This document shows, in pieces, positions 57,672-64,000 of a stretch of 64,000 nt of DNA (position 1 is the first letter of the stretch; each line of letters begins with the position of its first letter). Location: contig JADMKE010000029.1 of NCBI GenBank assembly GCA_018780035.1, forward strand, positions 1-64,000, given 5' to 3'. Position numbers and translations under genes: made by a program. This DNA is from Candidatus Sericytochromatia bacterium (lineage in GTDB: Bacteria; Cyanobacteriota; Sericytochromatia; UBA7694). A model generated the notes under the pieces. It did no database searches and was not told the origin of the DNA. It was given only the letters and a program-made list of their open reading frames with translations.

Positions 57672-58862
57672 CTAAATCCGATTTCCCCCTTGGCCCCATT
57701 CTTGCAAGCGTTGGAGCTGTTCATGCAGCTGATCCTCCAAGGCGGGAGCATTGCCCACATTTTGGCTGATCTGGCTCAACAAGACGGCCTGGGCCCCCAA
57801 TTGTTTTTTCAAGAGGTCGAGGCCTTCTTGCAATTGCTCATGGGCCTCCAACCGCAATTTATCAAGTTTTTCACGGCTCAAGCGCATATTTGCCTGTAAT
57901 TGCTCGCCAAATTCGGCCAAAATGCCCGCTTTTTCTTTGCGTTTAAAATCCTGGCTGGCGGCGATAGCATTGAGGGCCAAATCCAAGTCATTAAAGATTT
58001 TTAAAAAGGCCCTCAACAATTCGACGATGTCCGGGGAATTGGGTTTGGGGGCCAGATTTAAGCCCTCTTCGAGGGCATTGGCCCGGCGAATCAATTCGTC
58101 GGTATCACTGCCGAGCCCGCTGTTAGAAGGCCCTTCGGGGTTTTCTGGATCCCCCGCATTGCCTGGGCCAGGCAGGGAAGACACCTGGTTGAGCCAGGAT
58201 TGTACCAGGTCTTCCGCAGAAGGCACCTGAAAGCTTTGCAACCGGGCCAAAAATTCTTCGGGATTGCTGTCTGCGAGCTCAGGCCCAGAAAAGAGTCCAT
58301 TTGCTGAAACTTCAGCTGGCTCTGAGCGCATGCCAGCCACCGCTTCCGCCGCGAGATCGGCCAGGGCTGAATGGTTGGCCTGCAATTCTTGGGGGTTGAG
58401 TTGGGCTTTGGCTGAACTAAAAGCGCTAAACAAACTGTGGGGATTCAAACGCTGGGGGTCCAGCATCAACGTCTCTTGGGCTGTTTCAATTAAGAGATAG
58501 GCTTGGCTCTGTTCAGGCAACCCATACTGGCTGCGCAAATCACTGAGCAGGTTGCCGACTTCGCCGATAAAACTCTGGGCCGCTTCGATATCTATTTCTG
58601 CCCGTATCAACGAGTTTAAGAGTTTTTCGCGGTTGGGCAGTTCAAATTCAATTTCTTGCGTGCTATTTTCATCATTTTCGGAGACCACCATCCTGGCTGA
58701 GAGCCAGGTGGCGGGATTGAGGGCATGTAAAACCAGACTCTCTTCGGGGCTGATTTCAGCCGAGGCAGTGGCGGCATGATTATCTTGACTGTTTTGGACG
58801 GCTGTTGACTCTGTCACTGTGCCAGCAGACTGAAAAAACAGGGTGTGTTCGGTGATTTTCAT
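57672..58862 (-). CDS. Unknown 396-residue coiled-coil protein
   Basis: I recognise no family. The N-terminal 60 residues are Ser/Thr/Asn/Glu-rich. Middle helices are LLNSLIRAEIDIEAAQSFIG and HSALADLAAEAVAGMRSE. A Gly/Pro/Asn-rich linker (PGPGNAGDPENPEGPSNSG) precedes a C-terminal coiled coil (ELLRAFLKIFNDLDLALNAI; KLRLEAHEQLQEGLDLLKKQ). There is no signal peptide. The stop is 5 bp from the ATL start, so both genes are cotranscribed. A role in DNA repair would be guilt by association only. Confidence 0.78.
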   Translation of the reverse strand: MKITEHTLFFQSAGTVTESTAVQNSQDNHAATASAEISPEESLVLHALNPATWLSARMVVSENDENSTQEIEFELPNREKLLNSLIRAEIDIEAAQSFIGEVGNLLSDLRSQYGLPEQSQAYLLIETAQETLMLDPQRLNPHSLFSAFSSAKAQLNPQELQANHSALADLAAEAVAGMRSEPAEVSANGLFSGPELADSNPEEFLARLQSFQVPSAEDLVQSWLNQVSSLPGPGNAGDPENPEGPSNSGLGSDTDELIRRANALEEGLNLAPKPNSPDIVELLRAFLKIFNDLDLALNAIAASQDFKRKEKAGILAEFGEQLQANMRLSREKLDKLRLEAHEQLQEGLDLLKKQLGAQAVLLSQISQNVGNAPALEDQLHEQLQRLQEWGQGGNRI

Positions 58863-58945
58863 AAAAACTCCTTTGGGGCCTGGACTCAGGGCTCCTGCAA
58901 AGTGTATACCCCAATTGCCCCCGCTTTAATTCAGTGGCTGCTTGC

Positions 58946-59722
58946 TTAAAGTCCAAATTGTTGGGTTAAACGCACCAAATCTGCATATGAACCGGGTTCC
59001 AAACTGGCGCCGCCCACCAACGCGCCGTCAATATGAGGCATTTGGATCTGGGCTTCGATTGTGGATGGTTTGACACTGCCCCCATAGAGCAGGCGGATTT
59101 TGTTGGCGACATCCTGGCTGTAGAGCCGCGCCAAATGGTCACGGATCAGGCCCAGAATGCGGTTGGCTTCGATTTCGTCGCAGGTTTTGCCCGTGCCAAT
59201 CGCCCAAATGGGCTCGTAGGCGATCACAACCCGCTCGGTATAAGAGGGGATCATCTGTACGCCTTGCAGGCCCAATTCGACTTGGCTGAGAATTTTGGCT
59301 TCGAAACCGCCGGCTTCGCGTTCACTCAGGCTCTCACCACAGCAGAGAATGGGGTTTAAGCCAGATTTCAGCGCCAATGCGACCTTGCGATTGACAATCA
59401 CATCGTTTTCCTGAAAATACTCGCGGCGCTCGGAATGGCCAATAATCACATGGCTGCAGCCAGCTGCCAGCAACATACCTGGCGCGATTTCGCCGGTATA
59501 AGCCCCTGCTTCTTCGAAATACATATTTTGGGCGCCGAGCTGCAAGCGACTGCCTTTAAAAGCGTGCTGCAAGCTGGTCAGGGCTGTAAAGGGCGCACAG
59601 ATCACCATATCCACGCTGTCTTCCTGCCGCGTTTGTGCAGGCAGAGCTTCGACAAAGGCCAAGGCCTCGTGGTGGGTTTTCTGCATTTTCCAATTGCCGG
59701 CCATCATGGGTTTGCGTGACAT
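58946..59722 (-). CDS. tpiA: Triosephosphate isomerase
   Basis: A 258-residue TIM-barrel enzyme that interconverts dihydroxyacetone phosphate and glyceraldehyde 3-phosphate. Catalytic residues are Lys12 (AGNWKM), His in VIIGHSERR and Glu in AYEPIWAIGTGK; the phosphate loop is LLYGGSVKP, and DGALVGGASLEP closes the barrel. It follows pgk by 2 bp on the same strand, the common pgk-tpiA order, and both are transcribed together. Confidence 0.97.
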   Translation of the reverse strand: MSRKPMMAGNWKMQKTHHEALAFVEALPAQTRQEDSVDMVICAPFTALTSLQHAFKGSRLQLGAQNMYFEEAGAYTGEIAPGMLLAAGCSHVIIGHSERREYFQENDVIVNRKVALALKSGLNPILCCGESLSEREAGGFEAKILSQVELGLQGVQMIPSYTERVVIAYEPIWAIGTGKTCDEIEANRILGLIRDHLARLYSQDVANKIRLLYGGSVKPSTIEAQIQMPHIDGALVGGASLEPGSYADLVRLTQQFGL

Positions 59723-59724
59723 AA

Positions 59725-60978
59725 TTATTTATCCTTTTGGGCTTTTAATACTGCAACACCGGGCAATTCTTGCCCTTCTAAAAATTCCAGCGAGGCGCCC
59801 CCGCCGGTTGACACATGGGTGAATTGGTCTCCGAGGCCGAGCTTTTCGACTGCAGCCACAGAATCGCCGCCACCAACCACCGACTGGGCGCCCTGCCGGG
59901 TAATTTTTGCCACCATCTGTGCCACAGCTTCGGTCCCTTTGGCAAAGGGGGGATTTTCAAAGACACCCATCGGGCCATTCCAGAGAATGGTTTTGGCGTC
60001 GCTCAAGACGGTTTGAATACGCTCCACGCTCAGGGGGCCAATGTCTACACCAATCAACTCAGTAATATCCCGATCGGGGGTGTGTAAGTCGACCGTGGTC
60101 TCGGCGGCTGTGGCATCCACCCCTGTGGCCATGACGGTGTCGCGGGGCAGAATAATTTGTTTGCCCATTTTTTCGGCTTTGCTCAGCAGATCCAGGGCTG
60201 TGGGAAAGAGATCGGGTTCAGTGAGGGATTTGCCCACGTTTACACCTTGGGCGGCCAAAAAGGTAAAAGCCATGGCTCCGCCAATGATCAGGGCTTCGAC
60301 CTGCGGCAGCAGATTTTCGAGTACAGCCAATTTTGATGAGACCTTGGCCCCGCCAATAATGGCCACAAAGGGATGAACGGGGTCTTCGATCAACCCCCCG
60401 AGGGCGCTCAACTCTTTTTCCATCAAAAGACCAGCATAAGCGGGCAAAAGTGTTGCCACACCCACTGTTGAGGCATGGGCCCGGTGGGCGGTGCCAAAGG
60501 CGTCGTTGACGTAAAAATCGCCAAGGCGGGCCAATTGCTGAGAAAAGGCCGGATCGTTCTCGGTCTCTTGTTTGTAAAAACGGGTGTTTTCGAGCATCAC
60601 GACAGGGGCTGAAGAGGCCGCTATGGCCTCTTCCACTTCGCTGCCGATGCAGTCATTCAGGCTCAGTACTTCAACACCCAGCAGGCCTGCGAGATAGTCT
60701 CCCACGGGTTTGAGCCGAAAGGCCTCTTGGGCTTGGCCTTTGGGGCGGCCCAAATGCGACATCAGAATGACCCGGGTGCCCAGGCTGAGGAGATGTTTGA
60801 GGGTCGGCAGGGCCGCCCGGATGCGCTGATCGTTGCTAACTTTGCCCTCTTTGAGAGGCACGTTAAAATCCACCCGCACGAGTGCGCGCTGGCCTTTGAC
60901 TTTTTCGGCACTGAGCTGACTGACAGAGGCAAATTTGAGCGGGGGATTGGCAGTGGAATCGAACACAGGAGTAGACAT
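59725..60978 (-). CDS. pgk: Phosphoglycerate kinase
   Basis: A 417-residue kinase that makes ATP from 1,3-bisphosphoglycerate. The start at 60978 (MSTPVFDSTANPPLK) lies 8 nt after GGGAGG; the longer frame upstream has no family similarity. Motifs are ALVRVDFNVPLKEGKV, LMSHLGRPKG, NDAFGTAHRAHAST, GGAKVSSKLAVLENL, WNGPMGVFENPPFAKG and GGGDSVAAVEKLG. It is followed by tpiA after 2 bp. No gap gene is adjacent. Confidence 0.97.
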   Translation of the reverse strand: MSTPVFDSTANPPLKFASVSQLSAEKVKGQRALVRVDFNVPLKEGKVSNDQRIRAALPTLKHLLSLGTRVILMSHLGRPKGQAQEAFRLKPVGDYLAGLLGVEVLSLNDCIGSEVEEAIAASSAPVVMLENTRFYKQETENDPAFSQQLARLGDFYVNDAFGTAHRAHASTVGVATLLPAYAGLLMEKELSALGGLIEDPVHPFVAIIGGAKVSSKLAVLENLLPQVEALIIGGAMAFTFLAAQGVNVGKSLTEPDLFPTALDLLSKAEKMGKQIILPRDTVMATGVDATAAETTVDLHTPDRDITELIGVDIGPLSVERIQTVLSDAKTILWNGPMGVFENPPFAKGTEAVAQMVAKITRQGAQSVVGGGDSVAAVEKLGLGDQFTHVSTGGGASLEFLEGQELPGVAVLKAQKDK

Positions 60979-61082
60979 GGGGAAGACCTCCCTGAAGCTG
61001 ATTAAGAGCTGAATAGAATCACTTACAGGGTAACACAATTCGCCCCACAATTTGCGCTCCAAGCATGGGGCTTGATCCAGGC

Positions 61083-61091
61083 TGGTACAAT
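61083..61091 (+). promoter_or_regulatory. Extended -10 promoter of the aldo/keto reductase gene
   Basis: TGGTACAAT, a TG-N extended -10 box, lies 33 bp before the ATG at 61124. No clear -35. Confidence 0.45.
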
Positions 61092-61123
61092 GAATCCATC
61101 ACCCTGCAACAGGAGTACTCACC

Positions 61124-61990
61124 ATGTCCGTTTCACCGCCGTCTGTCTCGCCCTACATTGTTCTGAGGGGGCAGACTCTGCCCGCTTTTTTCTATGGCAC
61201 CGCCTGGAAAGAAGAGCGCACAGAGCGCTGTGTCTCAGCTGCTCTGCAAGCAGGATTTCGCGCCATCGATACAGCCAATCAGCGCAAACACTATTTTGAA
61301 GCTGGGGTGGGGGCGGCTCTGCAGGCGGCTTATGCTGCTGGCAGTCTCACACGCCAAGATCTGTTTTTGCAGACCAAATTCACTTTTTTGGTGGGCCAAG
61401 ATCAGCGCCTGCCTTACGATCCCGAGGCGGACTTTGCAACCCAGGTCAGCCAGTCCTTTGCCAGCTCTCTCGACCATTTGGGCACAGATTACCTTGATTC
61501 TTATGTCTTACACGGGCCCTCCTCGGGGCAGGGCCTGACAGCCACCGATTGGGAGGTCTGGCGAGCGATGGAGGCCTTGCAAAAATCTGGCCAAGTCAAA
61601 TTCTTGGGGGTGTCTAATATCAACGTCTGGCAATTGCAAGCCCTGCTTGAAGGGGCCGAGGTTCCCCCGGCCATTGTGCAGAACCGCTGTTATGCCCGTA
61701 CCCAATGGGATGCTGCCGTGCGCGCAGTCTGTGCCCGGAACGACATGCGCTACCAGGGATTTTCACTTTTGACTGCCAATGTACGTGAGTTAAATCACCC
61801 CCTGATGCAGTCTTTGGGGGTTAAATACGGCGTGAGCTGGATGCAATTGGTCTTTCGCTTTGCCCTGCAATTGGGCATGTTGCCCCTGACAGGTACCACC
61901 GATCCCGGCCACATGGCCCAAGATTTGGCGGTTTTTCAGTTTGAATTGAGCCAAGAAGAAGTGGGCCTGATCGAGACGATTGCGCTGTGA
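61124..61990 (+). CDS. Aldo/keto reductase
   Basis: A 288-residue NADPH-dependent oxidoreductase with a TIM barrel. The tetrad is Asp49 (AIDTANQ), Tyr57 (HYFEAGVG), Lys85 (LQTKF) and His130 (YVLHGP). The Asp-Tyr spacing is three residues longer than usual. VKFLGVSNINVWQLQALL and the NADP-binding C-terminal TGTTDPGHMAQDLAVFQFEL are clear. The substrate is unknown. It is a single gene with its own promoter, divergent from pgk. Confidence 0.92.
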   Translation: MSVSPPSVSPYIVLRGQTLPAFFYGTAWKEERTERCVSAALQAGFRAIDTANQRKHYFEAGVGAALQAAYAAGSLTRQDLFLQTKFTFLVGQDQRLPYDPEADFATQVSQSFASSLDHLGTDYLDSYVLHGPSSGQGLTATDWEVWRAMEALQKSGQVKFLGVSNINVWQLQALLEGAEVPPAIVQNRCYARTQWDAAVRAVCARNDMRYQGFSLLTANVRELNHPLMQSLGVKYGVSWMQLVFRFALQLGMLPLTGTTDPGHMAQDLAVFQFELSQEEVGLIETIAL

Positions 61991-62086
61991 TGTTGGCAAA
62001 ATCCAGACAATTTCCAATCGAATCTGAACATTTTTGCTGGGCACAGCGTCTATAGAAAATTACTGGTTTTGCAGAGGTGCTTTGAA

Positions 62087-62656
62087 ATGAAATTCCGTTT
62101 ACTGCTTCCGATCTTACTCTTAACCGCCTGTTCTAGTGCTTCGGCGGCATCTCATTCTTCCTCGAATTCGTCCTCAGCTTCGGAAGCTCCCAAAGCGCTA
62201 TCCGCCAATCAGGTCGCGGCGCCTTCTCGGGTGGACTACCCTGGTTTTGTGGATTTGAGCCAAGAGGCAGGAGAGTACCGCAAACAGCGCCTTGTGGCGA
62301 TTGAAACCTTTATGAAAATGGCCGAAGACCCCCAGACCATGATCCTCGATGCCCGCTCCGAAAGTGCCTATCGGCGCAAACATATCAAAGGGGCGATCAA
62401 TATCAATTTTTCGGATTTTTCAGTCGAAGGCCTCAAACAGGCCATTCCCGACAAAAACAAACGGATTTTGATCTATTGCAACAACAATATCGAAGGCGAT
62501 ACCGCCAATTTTCCGACCAAAAGTGTCTCTCTGGCCTTGAATATTCCGACCTTTATCAATCTCTATGGCTATGGCTATAAAAACGTCTATGAACTGTCTT
62601 CGCTGCTTCAGGCCGATGATGCCCGTCTGAAATTTGAAGGCACAGATGTTAAATAA
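62087..62656 (+). CDS. Rhodanese-like domain lipoprotein
   Basis: A 189-residue lipoprotein; the ATG at 62087 (MKFRLLLPILLLTAC) follows AGAGG. The LTAC lipobox is followed by a Ser-rich linker. Residues 65-180 are a rhodanese domain: MILDARSESAYRRKHIKGAI and RILIYCNNNIEG, with the active Cys in IYC. The active loop is long (CNNNIEGDTANFP) and unlike classical CRxGxR/T sulfurtransferases, so the activity may differ. It probably works in the periplasm. The end overlaps the converging AEC transporter gene by 8 bp. Confidence 0.9.
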   Translation: MKFRLLLPILLLTACSSASAASHSSSNSSSASEAPKALSANQVAAPSRVDYPGFVDLSQEAGEYRKQRLVAIETFMKMAEDPQTMILDARSESAYRRKHIKGAININFSDFSVEGLKQAIPDKNKRILIYCNNNIEGDTANFPTKSVSLALNIPTFINLYGYGYKNVYELSSLLQADDARLKFEGTDVK

Positions 62657-63554
62657 ACTGTAGCAGCCCCCACCAGAGCGGCACGCTCAGCAAGGAAAGG
62701 GGCACACCCAGCCCCACCATGCGGGTTGCCAGACTGGGATGTAATCCAGCCGCGGCGGCCATCAACGCTGAGGTGATCATCGGGCCCATGCCCGCTTCGA
62801 GCACGCACACCCGCGTAAGTTCTGAAGGCAGGCCCAAGCTCAAACAGAGCAGCAGGGATCCTGCTGGGGCCAGCAGCAGTTTATACCCCAAACCCAGGGC
62901 CAGCAGGCGGTTGAGCCCTGGCTCGGGCCGGAAATTGAGTTGCAGGCCCACAGCGGTCAGGGCCAGCGGGGCCAGAAAACCAGCCAAAAAAGTTGCTCCA
63001 CTTTGCAACGGCCTTTGCAAACTCAGGCCCAAAGACCACATCAGCAGCCCCGCAGAAAAGGCCAAAAAGGGCGGAAACCCCAAGAGTTTAAACAGCATCT
63101 CACGGGCTGAGGGCTGTGTGCCTGCCGCTTGGGCCAGACACAGCAGGCCCCAGGTGCCCAAAATCAAGAAACTGCCAGCCTGATCCATGATCAGAGCAGG
63201 GGGCAGGGCCTGGCTGCCCAGCAGAGCGGAAATCAAAGGAAAACCCACAAACGAGGTATTGCCCAGACCCATGGTTAGACTGAGGCAGGTCGCTGAGGCT
63301 TGGCTGAGTTTGCCACGTTTGACCCCAAGCTGACTCAGGACAAAGGCCCCAGCAAAGATCAACCAAGCCAAGAGCGCAGGAAAGAGCGTGGCGGGTGTCA
63401 ACTGCAATACGGGCAGTTTAAGCAGGGCCAGAGCAGGAATACAGACCCAGAGCACGGTTTGAATCAAGACGGGCAACAAGCGCTTTGAGAGCCAGTCAAA
63501 ACGTCTTAAAAATAGGCCCAGCGCCAAAAAAAGCAAGATTTGAACAAAGGCCAT
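62649..63554 (-). CDS. AEC-family transporter
   Basis: A 301-residue membrane protein of the auxin efflux carrier family with about ten spans. The N-terminal half shows LFLALGLFLRRFDWL, VLWVCIPALALLKLPVLQL and LSLTMGLGNTSFVGFPLI (conserved NxxFxGxP). The C-terminal half repeats the topology and ends LLSVPLWWGLLQFI. Relatives export organic acids or auxin-like compounds. A GH3-type ligase occurs elsewhere in the window but is 50 kb away. It is monocistronic. Confidence 0.93.
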   Translation of the reverse strand: MAFVQILLFLALGLFLRRFDWLSKRLLPVLIQTVLWVCIPALALLKLPVLQLTPATLFPALLAWLIFAGAFVLSQLGVKRGKLSQASATCLSLTMGLGNTSFVGFPLISALLGSQALPPALIMDQAGSFLILGTWGLLCLAQAAGTQPSAREMLFKLLGFPPFLAFSAGLLMWSLGLSLQRPLQSGATFLAGFLAPLALTAVGLQLNFRPEPGLNRLLALGLGYKLLLAPAGSLLLCLSLGLPSELTRVCVLEAGMGPMITSALMAAAAGLHPSLATRMVGLGVPLSLLSVPLWWGLLQFI

Positions 63555-63573
63555 CTGTGAATTTTAGGCCCAA

Positions 63574-64000
63574 TCAGAGATTGTAGAGCCCGTGTTTGTA
63601 GCCCTTGAGATTTTCAGCCAAACTGAACCAGGCGAGGGTCTCGGTCAGGCCCTTGCGAAAACCTTCCTCTGAGCCGTATTCGGGTTTCCAATTGAGCAAT
63701 TTTAAGGCTTTGGCATTGTCAGCGAGCAAGCGCTCGACCTCGGAGGCCACGGGGCGCAAGCGGGAGGCTTCCGCTTCAATTTCGAGTTCGATATCCATGA
63801 TCTCAGCAATCAGGCGGGCGGTATCACCAATGCTGATCTCAAAGCCGCTGCCAATATTGATCACCTCGCCGATCGAAGCTGGAGATTGCGCCACCGCCAT
63901 AAATCCGGCCACGGTGTCTTTGACAAAGTTAAAGTCGCGTGTGGGGTGCAATGCCCCCAATTTGAGCTTGCGCTGCCCTCCTGCCAATTGGGTAATAATC
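63574..64000 (-). CDS. NAD-dependent nucleotide-sugar 4,6-dehydratase/epimerase, LegB-like, cut by the right edge
   Basis: The C-terminal 141 residues of an extended SDR enzyme; the frame is open to the window edge (IITQLAGGQRKLKLG). GALHPTRDFNFVKDTVAGFM, GEVINIGSGFEISIGD and SRLRPVASEVERLLADN match LegB-type UDP-GlcNAc 4,6-dehydratases, which start bacillosamine and legionaminic acid synthesis. Related GDP-mannose or UDP-glucose enzymes are possible alternatives. It fits surface glycan synthesis and could feed the GT2 and GT41 proteins of the window. The Rossmann half is outside. Confidence 0.85.
   Translation of the reverse strand, partial: IITQLAGGQRKLKLGALHPTRDFNFVKDTVAGFMAVAQSPASIGEVINIGSGFEISIGDTARLIAEIMDIELEIEAEASRLRPVASEVERLLADNAKALKLLNWKPEYGSEEGFRKGLTETLAWFSLAENLKGYKHGLYNL

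Overview
The window is a gene-dense bacterial chromosome segment of moderate GC content with short intergenic gaps. Several traits point to a diderm bacterium: about eleven predicted lipoproteins with clear lipobox cysteines, two tandem TPR/GT41 (SPINDLY/OGT-like) proteins, a membrane-anchored cytochrome c, an EF-hand lipoprotein, a GH3-type acyl-adenylase and a TnpB of a type I associate with cyanobacteria. A heterotrophic lineage related to Cyanobacteriota (Sericytochromatia/Melainabacteria/Blackallbacteria-like) is my best guess, at low confidence. No photosynthesis gene is present.

Layout. 1-15.5 kb: a lipoprotein cut by the window edge, acyl-CoA dehydrogenase, NlpC/P60 hydrolase, efp followed by a degenerate UvrD-like ATPase, lipoproteins and unknowns, cytochrome c, GH3 enzyme coupled to an AlkZ/YcaQ-type protein, tRNA-Gly(GCC), an aldehyde-dehydrogenase-fold protein that lacks the catalytic residues, and a VOC protein. 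15.6-20.2 kb: an accessory island with an hsdS pseudogene, an IS200/IS605 element with divergent tnpA and tnpB, an orphan lipoprotein, a BrnT/BrnA-like toxin-antitoxin pair, and three copies of a structured repeat of about 150 bp. 20.2-25.4 kb: SLT transglycosylase, glutathione peroxidase, a beta-helix-like exported protein, acs, tRNA-Gln(UUG). 25.4-36.3 kb: a 2OG-Fe(II) oxygenase, then a minus-strand block of an ABC-2 exporter, two GT41-like proteins and polA, followed by an unknown protein preceded by a coupled 43-codon ORF, and a methyltransferase. 36.7-49.2 kb: surface lipoproteins and proteases (EF-hand, PrcB-like, S1, S8), a Rieske oxygenase-like protein, a 1337-residue unknown protein and sucC. 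49.4-55.8 kb: GT2 glycosyltransferase, NADAR protein, and a ceramidase / PLP deaminase / voltage-sensor-like operon. 56-57.7 kb: a small SWIM zinc-finger protein next to a Rad52/DdrA-type annealing protein, and an alkyltransferase-like protein. 57.7-64 kb: an unknown coiled-coil protein, pgk-tpiA, aldo/keto reductase, rhodanese lipoprotein, AEC transporter and the C-terminal part of a LegB-like nucleotide-sugar dehydratase.

The strongest leads are: (1) the repeat family in the island, whose two full copies keep a 19-bp terminal stem and change both arms of an internal stem together, and which flank the toxin-antitoxin pair in direct orientation; (2) the SWIM-Rad52 gene pair, with repetitive DNA translated in frame inside the Rad52 linker; (3) a TnpB with Asn at the expected RuvC-II Glu; (4) the ALDH-fold pseudoenzyme; (5) the GT41 pair tied to an ABC exporter; and (6) the ceramidase-deaminase-channel operon.
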